Source: Plantago ovata (Eukaryota; Streptophyta; Magnoliopsida; Lamiales; Plantaginaceae). From it: a DNA stretch of 64,000 bases. Positions 35,404 through 46,586 of the stretch are shown one piece after another; positions within the stretch are counted from its first letter, which is position 1; every line of letters begins with the position of its first letter. Position numbers and translations under genes: made by a program. The notes beneath the pieces are model-generated. The model saw nothing but the letters and a program-made list of their open reading frames with translations. It made no database searches and was not told where the DNA came from. The DNA is taken from NCBI GenBank assembly GCA_028274465.1, contig CM051455.1, positions 96,976,365 to 97,040,364 on the forward strand. The letters are read 5' to 3'.

Positions 35404-35537
35404 AAACCTATTCTATCGAATAGGTTTGGGGAGGGGGTTACGTTGTTATACTTGTCTTTCGTCTTGAGTCGTTGTAGATTTTTCTTAGCTTTATTTTTCT
35501 TTTGTTTTGTGTCCCAACCTATTCTCTCGAATAGGTT
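35404..35537 (+). repeat. Two AAACCTATTC/GAATAGGTTT hairpins, Athila 2
   Basis: 35404-35427 has loop TATC and perfect 10-bp arms. 35516-35537 has loop TCTC and 9-bp arms. Both run directly into TGGGGAGG. Confidence 0.87.
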
Positions 35538-36147
35538 TGGGGAGGTGTTTTTGACACTTAGTACTGCTGCTTGCCCCTATATAAAAAAAAAAAAAAAAAG
35601 AAAGAGAAAAAGAAAAGAAGAAGAAAAGAAAAAGAAATATAAAAAAAAAGAGAAAAGAAAAAAAAAAAGAAAGAAAATAAAGAATAAGACCCAAAAGAAA
35701 AAGAAGGGTCGCTGCAAGCCAAAAGCAGTCTCGTAGTGTCAAGTGTCATGTAAATATTTTGTCCTTGTGAAGTATTGAGTTGTAAATTCTATCTTTCGTT
35801 TCGTGTCGCCTTTGTCCAAGGCCTGTTCTTGACCACCCTCGTCTTGCTATTCAAGAAGTGGTTGAAAGAGGCTCATTCTTGAGAGTCTGGGTAGAATAGG
35901 GGAGTGTTATCTTTCTAAGGGAACCCTCCTTCGTTTGATGAGAGCCAGTATTGGTTCGCACTCTCTTGTGGAAAAGTCTCGCTTGGTGAACAGTTGTAAG
36001 CCCTCGGTTTCATAGGCACGGGGCAATTGTAGTACGATAACATGCATCATTGTGTCGTCACTGACCAGGTCCAGGTAGAAGATGTTACGAGAGACTCCTT
36101 TGTTTAACCAAGTGCACATGAGAATGTGTATATTCGCAATCGAGGCA

Positions 36148-37832
36148 CTCTAAGAAAACTGGGTAGAATAACTGTGAAAGTCTATTCAACTATATGTGTA
36201 AAAAGCTCTCTAATAGTCTACTATATATAGTAGTCAATAGAAGCCTAAAGCATAAGCAATTAGACTTCGTAAAGGAATAAGAATCTAATTCTTATCGCAC
36301 AAGGAAACCAATATCAAGTCTAGATTCATTCCCAATCAAATTAAAACTCAATCAGGAAAATCTAACCTATCCCTTGGACTTCTAATAGAGGAAGGAGTCG
36401 AACTCCTTCCCCTATCCAGCCTACGCGCGCGCGCGCTCTCCCAGGGACACTAGGTGGGTCCCGATTTTGGGACCCACTTATAGTTCTAAGGCAATTCAAA
36501 CTCCAAGTAGATTTTGCCATGTGCATATGTTAATTCTAAATTAGCATATCCTTTCAAATCAAACCTCTATTATATTGCCAATATAATCTTTAATTGTATT
36601 TATATAAAATACAATTAATTAGCCAATTCAATTAATAATTCCAAATCATTAATTGAGCCACCAAATATTATAATTAATTCCAAATCAATTATAATCCATC
36701 AATCGCAATTAATTCCAAATTAATTGCGATTCCATCTTCAAGGATATTCTGATAAGCTGAATCACCACATAGTGTGACCCATAGGGCCTCATCGTATTAA
36801 GAAAGTCCTAGACTAGGCAACATGGAATTCCTAGACGGTTCCATTTGAAATATTAATACATGAGGACGTTTGAGAGGTTTCTCAAAGCTAACCCTTTCGT
36901 TGCGAAGTCTGTTGCGCTCAACGCGGCGATGGTAACGTCCCTTCATCTGACTTGCTCGAATGTATCTAGGATCGATGAAGTGTCTATCCCAATAATACAT
37001 CCACGGGCGTCTCAGGGAGTTGCTTGGTTAAGATATACTTATGACCATCATAATATATCATTTGCACTGGCCAGTGACTTTACCAACACAACTATGCAGA
37101 CTATGAGCAGTACTCTCATGTGCTACACTTGAGAGATGAATCCTTCACAGAACCACTTATCATCCCCATTTGTATATAGCCATAATCCTGGATCGTGTCT
37201 TAGGTCAGCTGCTTATTCAGAGCTGACATCGACGGGTCCACCAAGGATATGGGGCAACAAATGTGATGATAAAGTCCTGTAAGTACAAAGGACGACTGGC
37301 ATCACTTCGACAACTTACCGGTTCCCATAGACACTTCGGTGTAGAGTATACATCGATGGGAGTGTCCGGTGGGTACTTCCATTGTTCGATAATCCTTCTT
37401 CGAACAACTATGCGCAGTTATGGGAACGTTTCTCGATTGTCCAACAATCCGTTCCGTGGCTGTGGTATCGGCTCACACTTGCTCCAACAAGTATAACCTC
37501 CACGCATACTAGTCTCGTCTGGTTCATTCACATCCCTACATCCGAGATGAACCTCGACTAGGGAGAGTTTGTGATAGATGATAACTCACATAGCTCCCAC
37601 TATCTGTGTGATCGGTCATCTATCCGAGGGGACATGTTTGATATCAATACAGACAGTAATAGAGATATGACATGCTGCATGCCTGGTGTAATATAAATAT
37701 GAAAGCGATACTCAATAGTAAAAGCAATAAACATATATTATATTACGTTGACCTGTGTAATAGTACATATATGCCCTCTATAAGGGCACTATGCCCTTAG
37801 TAAGGACTGTCTCTAGGACATATACACTATCA
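36148..37832 (-). repeat. Copia 1 5' LTR, 401 bp missing
   Basis: It aligns with 14637-16326 of the left LTR. The first 401 bp (plus-strand order) of the LTR are absent, removed together with the end of Athila 2. The right boundary TATCA is followed by the GCCAC duplication. Confidence 0.92.
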
Positions 37833-38385
37833 GCCACCACCGGAGCCCCCACATCCACCACCACCATTCTCTCCAATCCGATCGGTAAGTTTTCTTTTCC
37901 TCTTGCTTCTGTTTTTTTTTTTTTAATTTTATTTATTTGTTTCCTATTTCTCATTCTTTTTTTTTTTGTTAAATCGGTAGGGATCTACCACCACGGTGTC
38001 GCCGTGTGCCGCCACCTCCTCCTCTTTGATTCTCTTCTTTGTAGCGCCACCATCCTACCACCTCACTTCTCCATTTCTGGAAACCCTACGACCACCCGGG
38101 AGCCGCCACCACCGCCGCGTCACCACCACCACCGGATTCTTCTCCTTCTCCGACGTTCTGCTCAACTAAGGTTAGAACCCTAACTCTAATTCTTGGTTTT
38201 TTTTTTTTAATTTTGTTATTCAATTAGATTAGAACCCCAAACCCTAAATTCTGAAAATTTAGTTTAATTTATGTAATTCTGGAAATTTAATTCTGTAATT
38301 GTAATTCTGAAAATTCAATTAATTTAGAGAAATTTATCATAATTTAATATAATTAGTTTAGAATCTAGAAATAAATTTTAGTAAA

Positions 38386-38597
38386 CAGTACGAACTCCCT
38401 TAGTTCCAAGGCTCCTTCTACATTTAAATTACAATTAAATGTACTTGGGGCCTTGTAACTAAGGGGGTTTGTACTGCGATAATCATGTAAACCATATGCA
38501 TGGAGTAAACAGTACGAACTCACCTTGTCCGCAAATCCCCGCCTACACTGAAATTTTAAGTGCAGGGGTATCTTTCGGACAAGTTAAGTTTGTAATG
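38386..38597. repeat. Two tandem imperfect foldbacks (pre-miRNA-like)
   Basis: Foldback A (38386-38476) has arms starting CAGTACGAACTCCC and ending TTTGTACTG. About 35 of 42 arm positions pair by eye, with a 7-nt loop near 38428-38434. Foldback B (38510-38597) starts with the same CAGTACGAACTC and ends TTTGTAATG, with looser pairing. Both are preceded by AGTAAA and followed by ATGTAAACC, so they are tandem copies of one unit with diverged centres. Confidence 0.75.
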
Positions 38598-38693
38598 CGG
38601 TCACCATGTAAACCGTTCTTAAGAAGTTGTATATGTACTCTATTTCGTTACTAATTATCATTGTTTTCAACTTACATTTTCTACATACAGACA

Positions 38694-39511
38694 TAATGAA
38701 CAACGGTGGAGCACAACTCCCCCAGAGGACGTGGCACTCCTCGAGTGGTTTCCGGACCAGACATACAATGGCCTTCCGATGTTGCACTATGCTGGTGGAA
38801 GGTAAGTTCTCATTAATTGGTATAGTTCTCCTATGTGCTTGTTATATATAGCTATATTTAATGGCTAAAACTTTTAAAGTTGTGTATGACAGATTGTTTT
38901 CGGAGTCTGCTAGAGACAAGCTATCCACGATACTGCATCAAAAGTCGTTGCCGTCTCCTGGTAACCCGAGTGGCGGCCAGAAGTGGAGTACAATTCCCTT
39001 CAGCGTGAGGTGGGGCTATTTCCTTGAGCTCCAGGTACTTTACTTACAAACGTTCAAGTATTTGTGCATTATTACGTCTGCATTCAAAATGGGTAGGCGG
39101 CGTCCACTACCTTGTTTATAAAAAATACGTATGCCCGCATTGAAAATGGGTAGGCGGCGCCCACTACCTTATTTATTAACAATATGTAAGTCCGCATTCA
39201 ACATGGGTAGGTGGCGCCCACTAATATATATATTTGGCTTATTTTAAGTAATTGAACTCTTGTGGACGCACTATTGGGTCCCTAGTGTGCGTTCGGAGAT
39301 GTTGTGGAAGGTCTTCAACCAACAGGCTTCCCCCATCTACAGGCGAAGGGTACACCTAGCAAAACGATTGTGCATCGATAACGAGTCCCATGCTTGGGCT
39401 AACTACGTTGACCCCGCGATTATGATTTGTGAGATGCGCATTGGAACCCGTCGTCGGCACCGATACCCGAGCATTGGGCTGGTGCAGTGGAGAACCCGGA
39501 CCCTTAGCTAG
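38694..39511 (+). pseudogene. Unidentified exons of the CACTA 2 internal gene
   Basis: The best reading joins ...EWFPDQTYNGLPMLHYAGG (exon ending about 38802 before GTAAGT) to RLFSESARDKLSTILHQKSL and IPFSVRWGYFLELQ (about 38893-39034, ending before GTACTT). A last exon follows with VPSVRSEMLWKVFNQQ and NESHAWANYVDPAIMICEMR, ending at the TAG 39509-39511. Splice signals at the first intron fit. The acceptor of the last exon is unclear. I recognise no transposase or host domain. It may be a CACTA accessory protein or a captured gene. Confidence 0.4.
39073..39223 (+). repeat. Three tandem units with core TGGGTAGGCGGC(A/G)CCCA
   Basis: Units of about 54-57 bp start near 39073, 39127 and 39184. 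Each holds a CCGCATT-like word and ATGGGTAGGCGGCGCCCACTA, or a close variant. The core is an imperfect palindrome. A related core occurs on the opposite strand in the Copia 2 leader (52290-52466). Confidence 0.8.
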
Positions 39512-39613
39512 TTTTCTTATTTGGATTTATGTTTATCTCCGTACGAACACTTTGTAGTTTATTTTTTTGGAATGTACATTCTTAGAATGTTTTAATCGTT
39601 GGTCCCTTTAAAC

Positions 39614-41166
39614 AACAAGAAAAGACTAGGGGGGGGGGGGTGAATAGTCTTTTCAAACTTTCGTCGTTTAAACACTTTCTCAGCAAGTACTTATTACTTT
39701 TCAGTAATGAGTTTGCTGATACTTAACTTTCTCAGCAAACGCAAGTTACTTCTCAGTAACTAGTTTTGCTGATACTTAAAATCAGAGAGCGGAAGTCTTT
39801 GATACAATAAGTGCTTTGTCAGTAAGTGAAAGTTTCAACAAGTGAAGTGAGTGACTGTGTACAGATAGATATGCTTTGCTGAAAACTAAATGTAGTAAGT
39901 AAATCACATAAACACTTTTATAGTGGTATCTGAGAGTGGCGTAATCTCTCAACTAATCCACTTTGTCCTTTCTAGGACTGAATCCACTAAGATAAGTTTG
40001 AGGTTCCTTACAACACCTATCTAGAGCGATCCAAACATAAACCAAAGCACACTTGTTTCGTTTCCAACCTAACTAGAGAACGAAACCTTGTTCTCCACCA
40101 AACTTGGGACTTTCAATCAGCAACACTATGCTTGATTAAGTTCCCCCTGAATATCACGCCTGAAAGGGTGTATTTTCAGTTAGAGAGGTTTGAGATGAGA
40201 TAACTTAATTATAACTTATTCAGTTACAACAGGTAATCTAAGAAACAAAACTTTGAATACTTTGCAGTAAACAAGTTTGATTGTTTCTGGTGTCAAGACT
40301 TGTTCTTGTTCGAAAGAAAGAACACTTAACTAATTTCTTAGCTGAGTATGTTCTACTTCTTCACAAGTAGCTTTTTCAAGCTTTAAGTCTTGGAACGGAT
40401 CAATGGCAGTAAAGAGTATTTAAAGGGTATATGAGTTTAAGCACAAGTGAGAGTTTGATCACGTTGTTGACACACTTCAACTCTTTGCCGGATGACCTCT
40501 ATGTATAGTGAAATAAGGAGCCGTTTGAATTTCAAATTCTAAGGCTTTTGTTCCTTAAGATGTCACTATCTTGCTTTTGTACTTTCAGCAGCGTCCTTTG
40601 TTGTCTTCTAGTCTTCATGTCCTTCGCGTGCATTCTTTGCATTTAATGCTTATTTGAATGAAATTCAAACAGTAACATTGGAGCGCAAATGCAAGTACTT
40701 TCATCAAGAGGTCACAAATGTTCATCAGCAAGTGGTCAGTCTCAGTTTCACCAAGCACAACCTACTCTGTCGTTTAGATTTTCACTTATGCAATGCTGTT
40801 GCTGAAGTTTCCACTTTCTGAGCAACATGTGCCTTTTTAGATACCAGTCTTCAAAAATCTTCTAGTCTTCAGTTCTTCGAATTTTTCAAGTTTCTGAACG
40901 GTTCTAAATGCTTCAATAGTTTGTTTGTGTAAACAAAGTACATCATCAGCAAATGCTTCAATAGGTTGTATTTCTTTTCAGAAAACAAGATACATCATAA
41001 GCGGTGAAACTAACATATCTAGCACCTACTCTAAGTCTTCAGCAAACGTTCCTCTTTTACAATGTCCTTAAAATTCTAAATTCCTATGGACCTTAAGAGT
41101 ACTAGTTACTGGACTTTTCTTAATTTAGCATGGTTAATTGCTCATCAAAATTACAAGTTTCCTAAC
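39614..41166 (-). repeat. Sirevirus-like Copia 3' LTR (left edge approximate)
   Basis: In the minus sense the LTR starts TGTTAGGAAACTTG at 41166, directly after a polypurine tract. Near its other end it has CTATTCACC, a C run and TAGTCTTTTC (39620-39655), the usual end of Sirevirus-type LTRs. The exact left boundary and TSD are not resolved. A 150-bp internal block (40767-40916) recurs at 50708-50857. TCAGCAA and TTGCTGA words are frequent. Confidence 0.75.
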
Positions 41167-41181
41167 AAATTTCCCCCTTTT
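41167..41181 (-). other. Polypurine tract of the Sirevirus-like element
   Basis: In the element sense it reads AAAAAGGGGGAAATT, immediately before the LTR start TGTTAGG. This primes plus-strand DNA synthesis and fixes the element sense as minus. Confidence 0.8.
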
Positions 41182-41429
41182 TGATGTTAGCAATCCATGG
41201 CTAAATTAATTGTTACCCTTTTAGAGGTTTCTGATGTTGAATAAATCAGTTGATTAATGCAAGCATACTTGAATAATTAAACAGTAAGCATAAGTAAATT
41301 GCATAATAAAAAACCAGTAATTTAAAAGCTTCATTGCTGATAGTTATCTTTCAGTAAGTTTACATGAAAGATCAGAGATAACTACACAAAATCAGCAAAC
41401 AATAACTTGAACAGAACTATTACAGAGAG

Positions 41430-44400
41430 TTAAGCTCTTTCAGAGGATTTTCTCAAAATCTCTCTTACACTCTTCTCAACAAGTGTAGTGAATTCAATAC
41501 AGTCCTTTGCGTAATCTTCAAGTAGCTTACGGACTTGTAGTTGAAGAATCCTTGCATTTTTGCAGGCGGTATGATAATGCTTTTCAACATTCATTTCCAT
41601 GTAGTGAACTACCCACAAATGCATGCCCCAATTGCTGGCATGGAGAAGTTGTGTATCTGAAATGCTTTTAGGATGAATCTTCCTTAACCAGAGAAGATCT
41701 TCTTCTTGATCCTTAGCAGTGAGATAGAAATACTCATAAGGAATCAATCCAAGTTTCTTCTTTGATTTCTTGGTCACAGGGAGTAATAGACAACTCCAAT
41801 TGGTTTTATCAAATCAGGTTCTTATCTTATGGACTTACCAATTGAAGTTCTTCTTACCAAGACTTCCAGATTCAGCCATCTCCCAGCAATATTTCTTGGT
41901 AGGGAAGGAGGATCCCTTTTTTTTCTTTTCTCCTTGAGATCAATCCAAGTAAACATTTGGTTCAGTATAGCAGTTGGAAAGGACTCATTTACCAGCAAGT
42001 CTTCCAGCTTTAAGATCCAACAACCATGAACGTTTCTGATCACGTTCTGAGTGGTTTCCTCATTACTGGTCTTTGTATATTCAATGCCGGAGCCAATAGA
42101 AATGCTGGACAGCCTCTTTTCTTCCTGTCTTTGCCTTCTTCTTCTTGACTTTGCATTTTCTTGATCTCTTGCTGAAGATCTTGAGTCAGAAGAGAAATCT
42201 TTGAATGGCCAGACGGAGTTAAGGCTGTAATTGGTCTAGCTCTTATGGCTTGAGCTATGGTCTGATTGTCATCATCATCATCATCTTCATTAATCGGATC
42301 TTGATGACTTTCAGTACGACAGAATTCTTGAGTTTCCGCAGCAGTTTTTCTCTTTTTCGGACTTGCTGAATTCAACTCAGATTCTGCTTGTCTTTTAGAA
42401 CTTTGCTCTCTTTCAGCAAGAGGTTCTATAGTCAGTGGTGCTTCAGTAGGGGTTTTCTTTCTTGAAGATCTCTTTTGCTTATCTTCCCCCTTAGACATGG
42501 ATTGCATCATTGGAGTAATGTGCAAAGAGAAGAACTCATTGCAATTTTCAGCAAGAGTGCTTAGGCTGTTGTATTTCATAATGATTGCTTGCTGATCAGA
42601 GGTCAGCTTTGACAATTCGTGTTTAATACTCACCATATTTTCCTCATGTATGCGCTCTGTTGCGACCTTATCTTCAATAAAATTCTGAGCCTTGACTAAT
42701 GCAGACTTTGCTAGCCGGAGTGCTTGACTTACATCTTCTTCATAGCTCTTGTGGTAAAGGCTGATGTCTTTCTGAGCTATTGTAAGAGTAGTAGTGCGTT
42801 TCAGCACAGTAGCCAATATCTTTCCAATATCAAGCGGACTCTCAGCAAGCAGTGCATCATCTTCTGCTTTGCAGGCTTTGTGGACTTCCATAAGTGCCAA
42901 AATTCTTGGAGTAAAATCCTCCACACGTAGAAACGGCACTAAATTTGGGGTCAAGGAATGAACTTTGAGCTCAGAAGCAAATTGATCGTCTTGTGTCAGC
43001 AATTGACTTCTCAAGTCATCTCCTACACTATGTTCGTAGTCAGGAGGAGGAATTTCAACCACTTTGGGGTCTTTCTTTGAATTATCATCCTCATTTGCTG
43101 AAAGATCATCTTCATCCTCAGATAACGTTTGAGACTCAATTGCTGGAGTTTCACCAGTAGTAAGTGGAACGGAGGGGACTTCCTGTGACTTTACTCCTGA
43201 ATATTGAGCAATATCCAAATTCTGCGTATGCCTTGCATGAATTTGGAGACTGTTTTGAAGTGCTCTTTAGTAATCTTCATCTATTTCTTCTTCATCATCA
43301 AGGTTTGGATCAGTGACCTTGGCATCGAGTAAAGATAACTCGGCATCAGAAAGCTTGCCTTTGCCAAGTTTCAAAGCGGCTCGCTTTCTGGAGTATTCTC
43401 CTCAGTATCAGCGCCTTGAACAGGTGCTTGAGTACTTGTCTCAGCAGAAGCAGGTTGAGATTCTTGCTGAGTTGGTGTTTGTTCAGCTTGCTGAATGTCT
43501 TGATTCTCAGTTTCAGCAACTGTCAGTTTGAGTCCACCAGCATCAGGACTAGGACCTTGATTGTCATCATCGTCGTCCTTTTTGTCCTTAGAATCTTTCC
43601 CTTCATCATCACTGGGATCAGTTGGGATGTTTTCATCTTCTTCCTCTTCATCATCATCTGTTAATATGACCAACTCGAGATGCTTGTACAAAGCAACACT
43701 CGTTACTTCCTCTTCTTCATTGATTTTGTGGGGATCAGCCACCACGGGTACAAAAGAACCCTTGAGCATCACAACTTGTTCAGCTGGAGAGGCACTCTTA
43801 AATTTGGCCTTCATATTCTCTCTGATTTGAGCAATCAGATTCGAGCTCATTAGCTGAGAATATGACATGTCTTCCGGAAGTATAGAGTGGACAAAGGTCT
43901 CGAGCTTCAGCAAAGAAGACCTCTTTTTCTCGTTTTATAGATGAAGATGAAGGTCAGAAAAGTCCATCCTTCTGTACCTTTGCCAGTTGCTGACAGACTT
44001 AGCAACTCTTGACAAGGTAGTTCTCTTGAAGTCTAAGTAAAGTTCCTCAGAACTCACTTTTGGATCTTCAGTAATGTGAACCACTTCAGTGGTCTCCTTT
44101 TGAGCCTGAAAAAGAATAACATTAAGTTCAGGAAGGGTTTGGATAATAGTCTTAGAGTCCAAAGCTGAAACATGATTTACCTGCTGAGTTTCAGCAAGCT
44201 CATGTTGCACACTTGTTTGTGCTGGTACTATTTCCATTCCTTGAGGAGCATGAGAAGCATCCTCCATTTGTTCATCCTGAAATAAATGTGAGTTAGATAC
44301 AAGCACTAAGTTGTCAAACTTAGTTGTATTACCAAAAACTTTAACTACCTGCTGAGCAGGAAGTGTTGATTCTGGTGCAGAGGCTTCAGCAACCGTCTGA

Positions 44401-44756
44401 CTTGTATCTTGAGAAGTCTGTAGAGAAATCATAATATTAGCAAAAGATTGAGTTTCATAAAGTGAATATTTGCTTATGGTTGAGTTAACTACCTGCTGAG
44501 GAAGGACAGGTGGTGACTCAGTCCTTTCAGCATTAACAGCTTCTTCAATTTCTGGGACTGTTTCTTCAGCAGACTTCTTTTCTTGCTCTATTTGAGAAAG
44601 TTGTGCGGTTTTAGCAATCTCCCTTGTCTCTGAAATGACAAGTTGAGCAAAGGCATCTTGACCCTTAAGCTCACTGCTTGTCATAAAAACATCGATTGAT
44701 TTGTTGGATGTTTCTTCAATATCCAACTCCATTTGATGGCTTATTTCTTCCAGCAC
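41430..44756 (-). pseudogene. Sirevirus env-like region, C-terminal part (several broken frames)
   Basis: Consecutive minus-strand readings at 44756-43935, 43913-43371, 43218-42040, 42043-41822 and 41777-41430 have continuous coding character but are separated by stops or shifts. Features are acidic runs (TDDDEEEEDEN, KDDDDDNQG, NEDDDDDDNQ), a Lys/Arg nuclear-type patch (SPKKRKTAAET), likely coiled coils (around ALRLAKSALVKAQNFIED and STLAENCNEF) and many VAE/QQ words. This is the location of the env-like ORF of Sireviruses, between pol and the 3' LTR. I see no transmembrane segment, so an envelope function is not supported. Confidence 0.6.
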
Positions 44757-44858
44757 AAGCTGAACTTTGTCAATTGATGTTTTTGGTGAACTGGGGCCAG
44801 TATTCTCATCATTATGAGATGCGTCGTCGGATAATGCTTCTTGTGTTGTTTCAGCAAC

Positions 44859-46586
44859 CTATGGGACTTGAACCATTGCGGTCTCAACAACTGGTTCTTT
44901 AGCAACTTGATGAGTTGCTTGTTCAACAACCATCTTTTCAGCAACGGCAGCTTCAGCAAGTGCCGCGGTTCTTATATCAGCAGCGATATCAGTCACTGGT
45001 TCCAGAGTCTGATCATCAAGATTATCTACAATGTAGATATTTGGGATTGGGGCAGGAATTTCATTTCCACTGCCTTGTGGTCTATTCTCAGTAGATGAAT
45101 CAACATTAAGTTGATTGTTGAAGGCTTCCGCAAACACTTCAACATTGCTGACATAGGTTTCAGTAACCACCTTGTCAACATCTACTGGAGTTCTCTTTTC
45201 AGCAACTGCTTGAGAATCGTCCGAGAGATCATGGACAATTGGTACTGACTTGCGAGCCAGTGTTTTCTTTCTTGGGTTATTTGTCCTTTTTCTCTTGGGG
45301 ACGGGGTTAGCTGATGACGCTGCAGTCTGAGTGTCATCATCAGCTTTCCTCTTTTTCTTCTTGGATTTCTCCAGTTTCCCAGCACTGGCGTCAGTAGTTG
45401 CATTTTCAGCAACGGGTGTAGTGGTGTTAGCATGATCACCATATACAACAGTTTCATCTCTATCACCATCTACAGTAGTTTCATCAACAAGTTTTTCAGT
45501 TGCTGGAACATTTTCTTGCTGAGTGGTGACATCTGCAGCTGTTGTATACCTTTCTTGCTGGCTTGTGCTGACAACATTTGCAGTTGTTGTCTTCTTTGAT
45601 TTTTCGAGTTTCTTGCCAGAAGTCTTAGGTACATTTTGCTTGTAGAAGGCTCTTCCCACATTGCATACAGATTTCTTGATTGGCAATGGGTTTCTCAGCT
45701 GAATCCTGAAGTGTTCAAGGATAAAGCATATCTTCAGTCCATACATGACTGCGAAGGTAGGTGAGACCTTGTTGTCTTCAACCTTAACCTTGAACTTAGT
45801 AACACAATCAACAAGTCTGTTGAAAATGTACTTTGCCCAGTTGAGCTCCGTTTTGTTCTCATAGATATGCATCAGCAGCGGCCACCTTCTCAAGCCTACT
45901 TGGTCTATTCCTCCAACTTGGGAGTCCAAGACTTTGATTAGTAGCAGAGCTACTAGACCAAGTGAGTGGCAGAGATGCTTCCTCTTAATGTGCTTTGTCC
46001 AAGTCACGGGAGCAATCTCTCCTTTCTTCATTTTCTCATTTCTGACATCACTGTAGAAGGCTTCTATCTCTTCATCAGTGGTAGTGATGTCATCTTCAGT
46101 TCCAGTGGTTGGAATCTGAAAGATTTCTGCTAAATCAGTCCATTTCAGGACGATTTGCGTGTTCTGAACTGTAGAAAAGATCACTTTTTCAGTGATTCCT
46201 TGACTATCAGTTAAGGACTGGATTTCTGCATTGTTGTAGAACTCCATAGTATCCAACATGCTCACTTTCTTAGGGCGAGCAGTTATAAAATGAATGAGGC
46301 CTTGCTGTTTAATGAAGTCAAGTGCCTCTTCATTGTCACTGTCTAGTTCTTGTTCATAGAAGTATCAGATATACTTCTCTTTTGCAAAACCACCCCATTG
46401 CATCATCATCTCACACTTTGCAGTGTCAAGATATGAGTGAGGCTTAGGTTTTTCTGTGATTCTATCGTTTTTCAACACAACTTTCGCTGTGTTAGTCACC
46501 GGAGTTGTCACCGGAGCAGTGCGTTTTTCAGCACTGTCAACCTTAGACGACTTTGAGGTTTTAGATGACTGTCTCTTTGGTGCCAT
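44859..46586 (-). pseudogene. Sirevirus env-like region, N-terminal part with plant-transposon-type domain
   Basis: It opens MAPKRQSSKTSKSSKVDSAE at 46586 (stop near 46365). The long frame 46265-44859 has MEFYNNAEIQSLTD, VLKWTDLAEIFQIPTTG, WTKHIKRKHLCHSLGLVALL and NWAKYIFNRLVDCVTKFKVK, then a Lys-rich, repeat-like tail with KLEKSKKKKRKADDDTQTAA. The FYNNA...IVLKWT...IFQIP arrangement resembles the putative plant transposon protein domain (PF20167 type) seen beside many plant LTR elements. The assignment is from memory of the pattern. Confidence 0.55.

Larger units (their letters stand above)
30967..36147 (+). mobile_element. Athila-type element 2 (pol-less, 3' end deleted)
   Basis: The element is in plus orientation, opposite to Athila 1. 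It has a 5' LTR, PBS, gag, protease, then directly the 3' non-coding region. RT, RNase H and integrase are absent. The sequence stops at 36147 inside the 3' non-coding part. In Athila 1 the equivalent sequence runs on for roughly 190 bp to the 3' LTR. Immediately after, Copia 1 LTR sequence begins at its position 402. Both structure and junction were read directly. Confidence 0.88.
34363..36147 (+). other. Athila 2 3' non-coding region (truncated)
   Basis: It carries GCTTCTCGGGAGGCAACCCGAGG (34401-34423), a palindrome cluster (34570-34720), GGTTTGGGGAGGGGGT (34917 onward), two AAACCTATTC hairpins (35404-35427 and 35516-35537) and an A/G-rich tract (35580-35700). The order matches Athila 1. 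It ends abruptly at the Copia 1 LTR. Confidence 0.82.
14236..37832 (-). mobile_element. Copia element 1, full span with two nested Athila insertions
   Basis: The outer boundaries are defined by TG...CA LTR ends and the 5-bp duplication GCCAC at 14231-14235 and 37833-37837. The coding sense is minus. The 3' LTR is on the left (14236-16326) and the truncated 5' LTR on the right (36148-37832). Internal sequence lies at 16327-17871, 28101-30430 and 30431-30966 (leader). Nested elements occupy 17872-28095 and 30967-36147. The two LTRs are very similar by eye, so the insertion is fairly recent. Stops, frameshifts and deletions make it non-functional. Confidence 0.9.
37838..39610 (+). mobile_element. 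CACTA element 2, continuation (right end not found)
   Basis: After the GCCAC duplication the CACTA leader resumes (CACCGGAGCCCCCACATCC) with a splice donor near 37886, Pro/His-codon-rich CACCACC sequence (37985-38165), two foldbacks, and an exon-intron series ending at a stop at 39511. It gives way near 39610 to a Sirevirus-like LTR. No GTAGTG terminus was found. Confidence 0.6.

Noticed and set aside
37791-38183. 130-codon ORF rich in Pro, His and Arg
   Set aside because: It crosses the Copia LTR, the target duplication and CACTA leader sequence, so it cannot be one natural protein.
41430-46586. A true viral envelope glycoprotein
   Set aside because: No signal peptide, transmembrane helix or cysteine framework is visible. 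The name env-like is used only for the position in the element.
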